Shown here one piece after another: positions 18,232-26,707 of a stretch of DNA of 64,000 nt (positions within the stretch are counted from its first letter, which is position 1; every line of letters begins with the position of its first letter). The stretch is from contig NZ_CP010429.1 in NCBI RefSeq assembly GCF_000974425.1, positions 5,193,501 through 5,257,500 on the forward strand. Direction: 5' to 3'. The notes under the pieces are model-generated. The model had not been told where the DNA came from, searched no databases, and saw only the letters and a program-made list of their open reading frames with translations. Position numbers and translations under genes: made by a program. This DNA comes from Spirosoma radiotolerans. GTDB lineage: Bacteria > Bacteroidota > Bacteroidia > Cytophagales > Spirosomataceae.

Positions 18232-18768
18232 TCAGCCAGACGTCACATAAGCCGCTATTACTGGCTGCAAACGCGGCAGGATGGCTTCAATCTGCGTCTT
18301 TTCTTCCTCGGTCCAGTGCCGGGCACGCCCAAACATACAGGGTTGCAGAATTCCCCACAGTTGATTGTCCGCCTGGATGTGCGCATGAATCAACGCCCGG
18401 TGGCCGAACGTTTCCCGCTCAAACTGCTGATTGAGTACTTCTGGACCAGCCATGTCAACATCATCGACATAAACCGACGGTTTCATAGCCAGCCCGGCCC
18501 GAATCAGCGGGTCCTCCGTCGGCAACTCATCCGTATCGGGTTGCCAGGTGGGCTGTATCGTATTTTTGTCGGGAATCTGCGGGTTCCTGCGCCAGCAGAA
18601 AGCGGTTCGTCCCCGCTCCTGCTCAGGTTGCCGCACGTAAAGAAAACAACGATCGGCTTCCAAGGCCATTCCAACGGTCTGGACCACCTGATTCAACGTA
18701 TCGGCCGGGGAATGACCAGCGCTCAGGAGTTCTTCAATGGTTGCCGATAAAGCGTGTATAGGGATCAT
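18232..18768 (-). CDS. GAF-domain protein
   Basis: Soluble protein of 178 residues that is almost entirely one GAF domain. It has an N-terminal helix (ATIEELLSAGHSPADTLNQVVQTVGMALEADRCFLYV), then WQPDTDELPTEDPLIRAG, and a C-terminal strand and helix (ADNQLWGILQPCM...WTEEEKTQIEAIL). This order is typical of GAF domains in sensor kinases and phytochrome-like proteins, where the Trp/Cys-rich pocket binds a small ligand or redox group. No output domain is attached, so it may act with a separate partner. It lies 84 bp downstream of the TolC gene on the same strand and might be read through from the efflux operon. Confidence 0.75.
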   Translation of the reverse strand: MIPIHALSATIEELLSAGHSPADTLNQVVQTVGMALEADRCFLYVRQPEQERGRTAFCWRRNPQIPDKNTIQPTWQPDTDELPTEDPLIRAGLAMKPSVYVDDVDMAGPEVLNQQFERETFGHRALIHAHIQADNQLWGILQPCMFGRARHWTEEEKTQIEAILPRLQPVIAAYVTSG

Positions 18769-18852
18769 GGGTGCTTAACCCCTAAGCGCTGATTAGGTTT
18801 ACAACTTATGCCGTTTGTCGAATCCATAGGCAACCCCAATCCGTCGCCTGCG

Positions 18853-20196
18853 CTACTTAATTCGACCCAATACCTTGTCAAGTTCGACAGTAGCCGTCAG
18901 ATAATCGTATACGGCCTGGAGGTAATTTGACTTAGCCTGGGTAAGCGAAAGTTCAGCATCCGTCAGCTCTAATCGGGAAGCAATGCCCTGTTTCCAGCGG
19001 TCGCGGGTGATTCGGTACCCCAACTCGGCGACGGAAATTGTCTGTTGTTGAGATTGGATGCGTAGCCGGGCTTCCTGTACATTTGCCAGCCCTATTTTCA
19101 CCTGTGCCCGCACAATCTCCTTCAGGTTAGCCAGCTGTTTTTCAGTTTGTTGGCGAGTTACCTGCGCTTGCTGAATACGGGAATTTGTTCGAAAACCAGT
19201 GAAAATTGGCACACTGAGCTGCAAACCCAGGTAGGAGCTTACGGGCCATCGGTAATCACCGAGCCGAAAATTATTGGCTTGTGACTGAGACAGTACCGAG
19301 CCAATCGCAGCTAACTTCGGCTGCTTCTCAGCTGCCTGCAGCGCAATTTGCTCCCGGTTTAGCTGCTCGATTAGTTCCAGCCGACGCACTTCGGGCCGGG
19401 CCTGCACCGCATCGAGAAAAGCATCGGTTCCCGGCGAGACGAATAAAGCATCGTCATACCGCAGCGAATCCTGCAAGTCTATCTCCTCCCGCTCGTCCAG
19501 CCCCACGGTGCGCTTCAGCACCGTTTTTGCGATGCCAATTCGATTCGTCAACTGAATGAGCGTTGGCCGCAGGTTTTCGACCGTCACAAAAGCGCGTAGC
19601 GTATCGACGCGCGAGGCCCGTCCTTGCGCCAGCAGGGAGCGGGCGTCTTTCAGGGCCTGCTCGTTGCGGGTAATACTTTGCTGTTGCAACCGGAGTTGTT
19701 CCTGCGTGATCAACACGTCCAGATACGCTTTTTTCACATCCGTAACGACAGTCGCCCGGACATCAGCTAGCGCCTGATCCGTGGCTAATCCATCGATCTG
19801 AGCCACTTTAATACCCGAACGAACGCTGGTCTGAAACAAGGGTTGGGATACCGCCACGCCACCCAGGAACGCATTCGCCCCTCCGACCCGAAACGTGGCT
19901 AACTGATCGTCGCCTAACCCCACAAAGCTACCGGGCAGGAACGAAACTTGTTTGTTGAAATAGTACAGGTACTGCGCCGAAGCGGCTACAGTGGGCAGAC
20001 CATACCCTCGTGCTTCCTGTACTTTCTGAGCGGCTTTGGCTGTTTCCAGCGTTGCTACCTGCAAATCGCGATTTTTGTCTATCGCCAGTTTAACGGCATT
20101 GTCCATCGTCAGTTGGCGAACCTGGGCTTTAGCTAATTGTAAGCTCAGAAAAGGAATTGCCAGGAAAGACGTAATGATATACGTGGTGTGTCTCAT
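18853..20196 (-). CDS. TolC-family outer membrane efflux channel
   Basis: Outer-membrane exit duct of 447 residues for the adjacent RND pump. The ATG at 20196 opens a signal peptide (MRHTTYIITSFLAIPFLSLQLAKAQ). Two OEP repeats are visible. The first runs from LTMDNAVKLAIDKNRDLQVA to QQSITRNEQALKDARSLLAQGRASRVDTLRAFV. The second runs from YLGLQLSVPIFTGFRTNSRIQQAQ to ITRDRWKQGIASRLELTDAELSLTQAKSNYLQAVYDYLTA. The paired long helices and beta hairpins fit TolC. It is the last gene of the leftward efflux operon and is separated from the pump gene by a GC-rich repeat hairpin. Confidence 0.92.
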   Translation of the reverse strand: MRHTTYIITSFLAIPFLSLQLAKAQVRQLTMDNAVKLAIDKNRDLQVATLETAKAAQKVQEARGYGLPTVAASAQYLYYFNKQVSFLPGSFVGLGDDQLATFRVGGANAFLGGVAVSQPLFQTSVRSGIKVAQIDGLATDQALADVRATVVTDVKKAYLDVLITQEQLRLQQQSITRNEQALKDARSLLAQGRASRVDTLRAFVTVENLRPTLIQLTNRIGIAKTVLKRTVGLDEREEIDLQDSLRYDDALFVSPGTDAFLDAVQARPEVRRLELIEQLNREQIALQAAEKQPKLAAIGSVLSQSQANNFRLGDYRWPVSSYLGLQLSVPIFTGFRTNSRIQQAQVTRQQTEKQLANLKEIVRAQVKIGLANVQEARLRIQSQQQTISVAELGYRITRDRWKQGIASRLELTDAELSLTQAKSNYLQAVYDYLTATVELDKVLGRIK

Positions 20197-20218
20197 AAAA
20201 ATGCTATTGATCAAAATG

Positions 20219-20278
20219 GAACCGCACCGGTGCGCCGGGCCGCCGGGCCGCCGGGCCGCCGGGCCGCCGGTGCGGTTC
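20219..20278. repeat. GC-rich octamer tandem repeat inside a 12-bp inverted repeat
   Basis: Four full copies of CGCCGGGC (20233-20264) plus a partial fifth copy are enclosed by perfect 12-bp inverted arms GAACCGCACCGG (20219-20230) and CCGGTGCGGTTC (20267-20278). It fills the gap between the pump and TolC genes. The transcript would fold into a very stable hairpin that could reduce TolC expression or block RNase, and the copy number may vary by slippage. Confidence 0.85.
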
Positions 20279-20286
20279 TATACAGA

Positions 20287-23200
20287 TTAGGCTACTAGTT
20301 CAAGCTCCTCCGCTTTTTTCTTCGGAACCCGCGAGAAGTAAGAATACACGGCTGGAATAATGTAGAGCGTGAGCAGACCCGCAAACAATAAACCGCCGAC
20401 AATGACCGTACCCAGCGAGTTTCTACTGTTTACGGTGAGTGCAATCGGGATGGTACCGAAGATCATGGCCAGACTGGTCATCAGAATGGGCCGGAATCGG
20501 GAGGCTGCCGCTACTTTAGCGGCTTCGCTGGTGCTCAGTCCGGCTTCTTTTTGCTGGTTGGCAAACTCAACAATCAGGATACCGTTTTTGGTAATCAAAC
20601 CGATGAGGGTAATGATCCCGATCTGACTGAAAATGTTCAGGGTCTGTCCAAACAGCCACAAACTCAGCAGAGCACCGGTCATCGCCATGGGTACGGTCAA
20701 CAGGATGATAAACGGGTCGACCAGGCTTTCAAACTGGGCGGCCAGCACCAGATAGATCAGCACCAGCGCAAATACAAAGGCAAACAGCAGACTCGACGAG
20801 CTTTCGGAATAATCCCGCGATTCGCCCGCCAGCGACGTTTTGATCGTTGCGGGCAGAACCATTTTGGCAATGCGGTTCATTTCCGCGACGCCATCACCAA
20901 TGGTTTTGCCCGGTGCCAGGCCAGCCGATATGGTTGCCGAAATGGATTGATCATACCGGTAGATGGCGGCCGGGCTGATGCTTTCCTTGAACGAGACCAG
21001 GTTATCCAGCGAAACAACATCACCAGTTCGGGTCCGCACAAACATGGCTTTCAAATCATAGGGTGTATCGCGGTCCTGTTTCTGCAACTGGCCGATTACT
21101 TCGTATTGGCGGTCATTGTAAATAAAATACCCGTACCGCTGGCCACTCAGCGCCAGTTGCAAGCTCCGGGCAATCTCAGCGACGGAGATACCCAACTCAG
21201 CCGCCTTATCGCGGTTAATCTGAAGGACCAATTCTGGTTTATTCACCTTCAAATCCGAATCAGCGAACCGCAGAATCGGGCTTTTACGCGCTTCCTCCAG
21301 AAACTTCGGTAACACGGCCGTAACAGCCGCCAGGTTCATGCCCTGCAAGACGTACTGGACGGGCTGGGCCTGGCCGAATCGGCTCCCGATGGTTGGCGGC
21401 TGCACCGGAAAGACCATGACACCCCGGAAATTCTGGATGTTTCGGGCGTAAGTCGCAAAGACATCGGCCTGGGTCGTGGTGCGTTGGTCGGCTTTTTTGA
21501 GGAATGTGTTCTGAATGGCAATATTGACCGGGGCCGGTGGGCCAAATGTCAGGGCCAGAATCGAATAAGACTGGAACATGCCCGCCGTCGAATCGATCGA
21601 GAATTTAGAAATCTCGTTCATATACTTTTCCATATACTCGTACGACGACCCTTCCGGCGCAATGACAGCCAAACTGATTTGCGAGCGGTCTTCCAGCGGA
21701 GCCAGCTCCGAAGGGAGTTGCTTTCCAATGACATAGATTAGCCCGAACGTAACGATCAGGGCGGGAAAAGCCACCCATCGGTAGTGCATAAACCAGCCCA
21801 GCGACCGTTCGTAGCCCCGGTTCAGGGCCACAAAATAAGGCTCCGTCTTGCGATACAGCCAGTTGGGTTTGTCATGCCGTTTCAGCAGGTACGCGCTCAT
21901 CATCGGCGACAGCGTCAGGGCCACAAACGCCGACACCAGCACCGACCCGGCGACAACCACGGCGAACTCCTGAAAAAGCTTTCCGGTAATACCCGGCAGG
22001 AACAGAATAGGTAGAAAAACGGCGGCTAACGTAATGGTGGTCGAGATGACAGCAAAGTAGATTTCCGATGATCCTTTGCGAGCAGCCTGTAAAGGCGACA
22101 TGCCTTCTTCTACTTTGGCGTAAATATTCTCCAGTACCACGATGGCATCATCCACTACCAGACCAATCGCCAGCACCAGGGCCAGCAGCGTCAGAATGTT
22201 GATGGAGTAGCCCGCGATGTACATAATGAAGAACGCCGACACGATGGACACCGGAATGGCTACGACCGGAATGATCGTCGACCGCCAGTCGCGCAGGAAA
22301 AGGAACAGAATCAGAATCACCAGCCCAAACGCCACGAACAGGGTTTCTTCCACTTCCGAAATCGAATCCCGAATCGGCTCGGTGAAGTCTTTCCCGATGG
22401 TCAGCTCATAATCGGCTGGTATTTCTTTGCGCAGCTCCTTCAGTCGCTTGTAAAACTCATCGGCAATGGCAATGGCGTTGGCGCCCCGTTGAGGTTCAAC
22501 GAACACACCAATGGTCGGTGAATTTCCCTTGAGGCTATTCAGAATGGCCGTCCGTTCGTTCTCCGCTCCCAACTCAGCATAGCCAATGTCCCGGAACCGA
22601 ATGATACTGCTTCCCGCCTGCTTGACGATCATGTTGTTGAAATCGTCCTCATTCGTTAAGCGGCCCAGTGTCCGAACCGTCAGTTCGTTGCGGTCACCTT
22701 CGATCCGGCCAGAGGGCAAATCGACGTTTTCTTTCCGTAGCGCCTGTTCAATATCCGACGGTGTCAGCTGATAGGCCGCCAGTTTTGCCGGGTCGATGCG
22801 TAGCCGCATGGCGTACTTCTTTTCGCCGGCAATACCGACCCGTTTCACGCCCGGAATCGTCTGCATACGCTCTTTAATGACGGTGGAGGCAATGTTACTT
22901 ACTTCCAGAATGCTGCGGGTTTTGCTTTCCACTGCCATGAAGATGACAATGTCGCCACTGTTAGCTTTTTCCACGATGGGTGGATCAACGTCAGCGGGCA
23001 GCAGACGCCGGGCTTTGGTTACTTTATCCCGCACATCATTGGCGGCTGCTTCCAGGTCTGCATTGAGGTTGAATTCAACCGTGATCACACTGGCCGCTTC
23101 CTGCGAGACAGACGAGATGGTCCGGATGCTGTTGGCTTCACCAATGGCCTCTTCCAGTGGCTTGGTAATCTGGTACGCGATTACGTCGGGGCTGGCACCG

Positions 23201-23355
23201 GGATAGGATGTGGTGACCGTAACAATGGGGGAATCTGTAACAGGATATTCGCGAATACCGAGGTAGGTCAGTCCGACGAAACCAAAAAGTATAATCAATA
23301 CAGAGAGTACCCCGGCCAGCACTGGCCGCTGAATACTAATTTCCGATAAACTCAT
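20287..23355 (-). CDS. RND multidrug efflux pump, HAE1/AcrB type
   Basis: Inner-membrane proton-driven efflux transporter of 1022 residues. TM1 (about 10-30) is followed by the porter motif REYPVTDSPIVTVTTSYPGASPDVI. The mid-TM cluster LALVLAIGLVVDDAIVVLENIY carries the two relay Asp residues in TM4, and the second half repeats the fold (FALVLIYLVLAAQFESLVDPFIILLTVPMAMTGALL). Length and motifs are typical of hydrophobe/amphiphile pumps rather than heavy-metal CzcA. It has its adaptor 48 bp upstream and TolC downstream, a complete tripartite system. Substrates are unknown. Confidence 0.95.
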   Translation of the reverse strand: MSLSEISIQRPVLAGVLSVLIILFGFVGLTYLGIREYPVTDSPIVTVTTSYPGASPDVIAYQITKPLEEAIGEANSIRTISSVSQEAASVITVEFNLNADLEAAANDVRDKVTKARRLLPADVDPPIVEKANSGDIVIFMAVESKTRSILEVSNIASTVIKERMQTIPGVKRVGIAGEKKYAMRLRIDPAKLAAYQLTPSDIEQALRKENVDLPSGRIEGDRNELTVRTLGRLTNEDDFNNMIVKQAGSSIIRFRDIGYAELGAENERTAILNSLKGNSPTIGVFVEPQRGANAIAIADEFYKRLKELRKEIPADYELTIGKDFTEPIRDSISEVEETLFVAFGLVILILFLFLRDWRSTIIPVVAIPVSIVSAFFIMYIAGYSINILTLLALVLAIGLVVDDAIVVLENIYAKVEEGMSPLQAARKGSSEIYFAVISTTITLAAVFLPILFLPGITGKLFQEFAVVVAGSVLVSAFVALTLSPMMSAYLLKRHDKPNWLYRKTEPYFVALNRGYERSLGWFMHYRWVAFPALIVTFGLIYVIGKQLPSELAPLEDRSQISLAVIAPEGSSYEYMEKYMNEISKFSIDSTAGMFQSYSILALTFGPPAPVNIAIQNTFLKKADQRTTTQADVFATYARNIQNFRGVMVFPVQPPTIGSRFGQAQPVQYVLQGMNLAAVTAVLPKFLEEARKSPILRFADSDLKVNKPELVLQINRDKAAELGISVAEIARSLQLALSGQRYGYFIYNDRQYEVIGQLQKQDRDTPYDLKAMFVRTRTGDVVSLDNLVSFKESISPAAIYRYDQSISATISAGLAPGKTIGDGVAEMNRIAKMVLPATIKTSLAGESRDYSESSSSLLFAFVFALVLIYLVLAAQFESLVDPFIILLTVPMAMTGALLSLWLFGQTLNIFSQIGIITLIGLITKNGILIVEFANQQKEAGLSTSEAAKVAAASRFRPILMTSLAMIFGTIPIALTVNSRNSLGTVIVGGLLFAGLLTLYIIPAVYSYFSRVPKKKAEELELVA

Positions 23356-23403
23356 GTGGGGTATTTTTAAAACAAAGAGAAGGAGAACAACGAGCGTGGC
23401 TAA

Positions 23404-24495
23404 TTAGTCAATTGTCGATGCCGTTACGGGTACGCCCGTGTCCAGACGTAGCAGATTGGTCGTTAACACCGTATCGCCGATCGATAAGCCTTCCAGAATC
23501 TGCACCGTTCCTTTGGTCCGACTTCCGGTCGTTACGTCCCGGCGTTCTGCTTTTCCATTTTTAACTCGGAACAGAGAATACCCTTTGGCGGTAGGGATCA
23601 AGGCTTGGGTCGGTATCCGGATGCCATCCTGAACGACGTGCAGCGCAAACGCAATCTTAGCCGAAGAACCAGGCACCAGTTTGCCACCTTTGTTTTCGCT
23701 GATGGCCTTAACCAATAAGCTCCGGGTGTTGGCTTCCATCTTTGGCTCCGTGGCGGTAACCTTTGCTACGAATGGCTGACTGCTGTTTTCGGTTGTAAAG
23801 TGAATGGCCTGACCCGGCCGAACCTCCGACGCGTATTTTTCAGGAATCGTGAAGTTGACCTCTACCCGGCTAACATCGTCGATCGAGCTGAGAACCGTCG
23901 ATGGAGTTACGTAAGCACCAACGTCGACACGCTTAAGGCCTAATTTACCCGCAAACGGAGCCCGGATTTCCGTTTTAGCCAGATCCACGTCAATCATAGC
24001 CATTTCAGCCTGCAACACGTTCAGGTTGGTCAGGACTTTGTCGTATTCCTGCTGATTGATTGCTTCCGTTGCCAATAGTTCGCGGAAGCGTTTTTCATCC
24101 AGCTTCGCTAATTTTTCCTGAAGCGCTACTCTGCGTTTTTTAGCGAGCAGATCGGCGTCGTCTAACTTATAGAGCAACGTACCCTGGCTTACAAAACTAC
24201 CCTCCCGGGCATAAACCCGGACCAGTTTACGGGCCACTTCACTGACGAGATCGACCTCTTGATTCGCCTGAATAGTTCCGGTGGTTTGTAGTTCGTCGGT
24301 GATGGTTTCGCGTTTTACGACAAAAGCATCAGTAGCTACCCTGCTTTCGGCCACCGGTGCCGGAGCCGCAGTCTTACCGCTTGTGGATGCTGATGGTTTA
24401 TTAGAAAATAATTTTGGCGTGACTAGAAACAGAGCGATTGTCAAAACGATCAGGCCTGCAATCAGGGACTGGGTTCGAAAGTTGAGCGTTTTCAT
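23404..24495 (-). CDS. RND efflux periplasmic adaptor (HlyD/AcrA-type membrane fusion protein)
   Basis: Adaptor of 363 residues anchored by an N-terminal hydrophobic segment (about 13-30) and bridging the pump to TolC. The lipoyl half motif is seen around residues 77-100 (VDLVSEVARKLVRVYAREGSFVSQGTLLYKLD). A short helical hairpin follows (about 112-160), then the second lipoyl half (AKTEIRAPFAGKLGLKRVDVGAYVTPST), a beta-barrel domain (EVNFTIPEKYASEVRPGQAIHF) and a membrane-proximal domain. It is the first gene of the operon and diverges from the ArsR-type regulator gene, which probably controls it. Confidence 0.93.
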   Translation of the reverse strand: MKTLNFRTQSLIAGLIVLTIALFLVTPKLFSNKPSASTSGKTAAPAPVAESRVATDAFVVKRETITDELQTTGTIQANQEVDLVSEVARKLVRVYAREGSFVSQGTLLYKLDDADLLAKKRRVALQEKLAKLDEKRFRELLATEAINQQEYDKVLTNLNVLQAEMAMIDVDLAKTEIRAPFAGKLGLKRVDVGAYVTPSTVLSSIDDVSRVEVNFTIPEKYASEVRPGQAIHFTTENSSQPFVAKVTATEPKMEANTRSLLVKAISENKGGKLVPGSSAKIAFALHVVQDGIRIPTQALIPTAKGYSLFRVKNGKAERRDVTTGSRTKGTVQILEGLSIGDTVLTTNLLRLDTGVPVTASTID

Positions 24496-24650
24496 TTTGT
24501 GTGAGGTTGTATTGTTTTAATGTTCTACAATTATCGAACTTTAATTGTTTTATGGTTGTCGAACAAGATGACCTCGCAGATGGTTTCTCAATTCTGAAAA
24601 TCTATTGAATTTTTTTCCCTAACCACATTGTTGTGTTAGCAAATACTGTA

Positions 24651-24685
24651 GCTACTTCATTAACTAGTAGCCGTGATGAAGTAGC
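24651..24685. promoter_or_regulatory. inverted repeat, candidate ArsR-type operator
   Basis: GCTACTTCAT (24651-24660) and ATGAAGTAGC (24676-24685) are perfect 10-bp inverted arms 15 bp apart, ending 19 bp before the regulator ATG. The position in the divergent region between regulator and efflux operon makes it a candidate operator for both. The wide spacer is longer than in the classical ArsR 12-2-12 site, so a leader hairpin is an alternative. Confidence 0.45.
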
Positions 24686-24704
24686 AATCAGACGATTTTA
24701 ATTT

Positions 24705-25034
24705 ATGAAACAGTACCAACATCCTACCGCTGACCAGATCACCTTGCCGTGTGTGCTCCACGCCCTTAGCGACCCCGTACGGTTAAATTATGTGCAATGT
24801 CTGGCTCAGTCTGAATGCGAACAGTCATGTGGCGCCATCCCAACTCCCGTTGCCAAGTCGACTATGTCTCATCACATCAGGGTGTTGCGCGAGGCTGGCA
24901 TTATTCACATACGACCCTTCGGCACCCAAAGCCTGATTTCATTACGATCTGATGAACTAGAGAAAAAATTCCCGGGCGTTTTAACCTCTGTGCTGAAAGC
25001 CGTTAAAAGCACCGATGTTATCGAGCAAGTTTAA
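24705..25034 (+). CDS. ArsR-family winged-helix transcriptional regulator
   Basis: Small DNA-binding regulator of 109 residues. LHALSDPVRLNYVQCLAQ is the opening helix-turn region, KSTMSHHIRVLREAGII is the recognition helix segment (about 51-67), and the wing follows (IRPFGTQSLISLR). Four cysteines (16, 32, 38, 42) lie in the N-terminal half, three of them in a ten-residue loop. That could make it metal- or redox-responsive, although this loop commonly carries cysteines in related non-metal regulators. Divergence from the RND adaptor gene suggests it represses the efflux operon. A 19-bp hairpin follows the gene. Confidence 0.9.
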   Translation: MKQYQHPTADQITLPCVLHALSDPVRLNYVQCLAQSECEQSCGAIPTPVAKSTMSHHIRVLREAGIIHIRPFGTQSLISLRSDELEKKFPGVLTSVLKAVKSTDVIEQV

Positions 25035-25518
25035 CAGGAGTACGATCAAACGTAACCCAAGTTCTTAACCGGTAAATGAGTGCGTATGGCAAATCAACTG
25101 GTTTGCCATACGCACTCATTATAATTGATAATCAGTTCGATTCCTCCCTTCTTTCCTTGTTGCCATTCATTTAAACGGCCGTTTGAATGGGCATAGCCAG
25201 CGTCCAACTTTTTATTCCCAAGGGTTAAGACTGATGGCAAAACTTGCCAAAACCTGTCGACGCTTCGACTTGTAAGAGTACGTTTCGCAACAAAATGACC
25301 GCCACGGCAGTCTAGCGACTAACCAACCACAATAGGCCTACGGCAGCATCCTCTTCGATTTTCTGAGCCTCAGAGCGACTCATTGCCAACCACCAACGAT
25401 TCAAGAGATGATTACTGGCCACTGGTGGTAAAATCTTTGGGGCATCCGCTTGCCACCAGCACCTTTGCTGCCAGTAAGCAACCGGAAAGCCAGCAATGGC
25501 TCATCAATCTACATCAAC
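25035..25518. other. 484-bp intergenic stretch with hairpin and palindrome
   Basis: This holds the 19-bp hairpin at 25075-25120 and a near-palindrome around AAACGGCCGTTT (25173-25184). With one mismatch the palindrome extends to 22 bp (25168-25189). It may be an operator of the downstream lipoprotein gene. The rest has no supported gene; a 63-codon plus-strand frame from 25383 overlaps the lipoprotein start and looks accidental. Confidence 0.4.
25075..25120. terminator. perfect 19-bp hairpin after the ArsR gene
   Basis: Arms 25075-25093 and 25102-25120 are exact reverse complements with an 8-base loop. It lies 40 bp after the regulator stop. There is no T run behind it on either strand, so it could be a terminator of reduced strength or an RNA-stabilising hairpin. 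Confidence 0.55.
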
Positions 25519-26448
25519 ATGCTACACCCAATCGCTTTAAAGAGCAACGCAGCACACCTGAAGACGTTGCTTGACAAAAGCAAAACGACCCTTTATCTGG
25601 TGGCTTCCCTAAGCGTCTTTTCCTGCCAGGAAAATAGCCTGGTCAATCCCGAATTAACGCAAAGCCAGACCTCGACAGTCGCCCTTGCCCAGGCGATGGG
25701 AGCGCCCAAGAAATACAAACTCACCAAATTTGGCGAACAAAAGCTGATTTACTACCCCGATGGACGGATAAAGGGGTATGTGTATCCCTCCTATGGCCTC
25801 ACCGCCACGTATAGCTACAACTACACGCCTGGCACGATGTACTCCTCAGGCTCAATCGATGTGATTCTCCATGCGCCCTCTCCCAATACGGTGAATATTA
25901 ATCAAACCTACTGGTTCAATGAGAAGGGGCACTGCTACAAATATCAAGAAGTTGACCATCAACCTGCTGGTGACGTAACCCTCATGTTTATCCTGGGCTA
26001 CAACCCCAATGGGCAGTTGGTTGATTGCCTGCAGTGGCTTAACGGCAATGTCAGGGGACGAGAGCACTACGACTACAACGCCGATGGGGATTTAATTAAG
26101 ATTACGAGCTTAGATGCCCAGCAGGTTATCTACCGGACAGCTATCTTTTCCTACACCGATGCAAACGGGGGAGCTCCGGTGGATGATTTATACCCGGTGA
26201 GCTCGAGATGGAGTGATCTTTATGAAGGATTCCTGCCTTATTTTGGCAAGCCGAGTAAGCACCTGATCCAATCCGTTGTTGAAACTCTTCCAAAGAGTCC
26301 GAATCCTACAAAGCATATTTACTACAGCTATGTACGGAATGCCGATGGGTATGTGACCCAACGCAAGGGTACTTACAAGCTGGGCAGTGAGCCGTTCGAG
26401 ACTACGCCGTATGAGTACGAGGTTACTTTAATTAAAATTCCCAATTAA
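25519..26448 (+). CDS. lipoprotein with YD/RHS-like beta repeats
   Basis: Secreted lipoprotein of 309 residues. The ATG at 25519 is chosen because it leads to a lipobox (YLVASLSVFSC, Cys36). The mature part contains strand repeats of the form FGEQKLIYYPDGRIKGYVYP, FILGYNPNGQLVDCLQW, HYDYNADGDLIKITS and YVRNADGYVTQRKGTY, that is, Y-x-(N/P)-x-(D/N)-G turns as in RHS/YD-repeat and DUF4595-like proteins of Bacteroidota. No enzymatic motif is seen. It probably sits on the outer membrane. A good terminator follows. Confidence 0.7.
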   Translation: MLHPIALKSNAAHLKTLLDKSKTTLYLVASLSVFSCQENSLVNPELTQSQTSTVALAQAMGAPKKYKLTKFGEQKLIYYPDGRIKGYVYPSYGLTATYSYNYTPGTMYSSGSIDVILHAPSPNTVNINQTYWFNEKGHCYKYQEVDHQPAGDVTLMFILGYNPNGQLVDCLQWLNGNVRGREHYDYNADGDLIKITSLDAQQVIYRTAIFSYTDANGGAPVDDLYPVSSRWSDLYEGFLPYFGKPSKHLIQSVVETLPKSPNPTKHIYYSYVRNADGYVTQRKGTYKLGSEPFETTPYEYEVTLIKIPN

Positions 26449-26505
26449 GGAACGATGGTTATCACCTGTTCAGGAGCTCTAGCTTTCGTATATCGTCTTG
26501 CTCCT

Positions 26506-26541
26506 AAAAAGTCGCTGGTCGCCAATGATCAGCGACTTTTT
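26506..26541 (+). terminator. intrinsic terminator after the YD-repeat lipoprotein
   Basis: Stem 26506-26517 (AAAAAGTCGCTG) pairs with 26530-26541 (CAGCGACTTTTT). The stem is 12 bp and its 3' side ends in a T run, 57 bp after the gene. Confidence 0.8.
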
Positions 26542-26707
26542 ACTATTTCCCTAGCCGAGTGCTACGGTTTAGACTCAAGATGATGTAAACACCGCCCAAC
26601 AGAGCCATTCTCGTCAAGTTCATTAATTTTGCTTCCAGAGGAAGTGATATAGGTTTGCTACCGTTAATTTACTCCCTTAACAGTCAGACTATCTATTTAA
26701 CTCGTCC

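Noticed and set aside
20551..21312. Plus-strand open frame of 253 codons inside the RND pump gene
   Set aside because: Antisense to a well-conserved AcrB-type sequence; low-complexity Gln/Arg-rich product.
25383..25574. 63-codon plus-strand frame before the YD-repeat lipoprotein
   Set aside because: Overlaps the lipoprotein signal region in another frame and has no recognisable features; the lipobox-bearing frame explains the sequence better.
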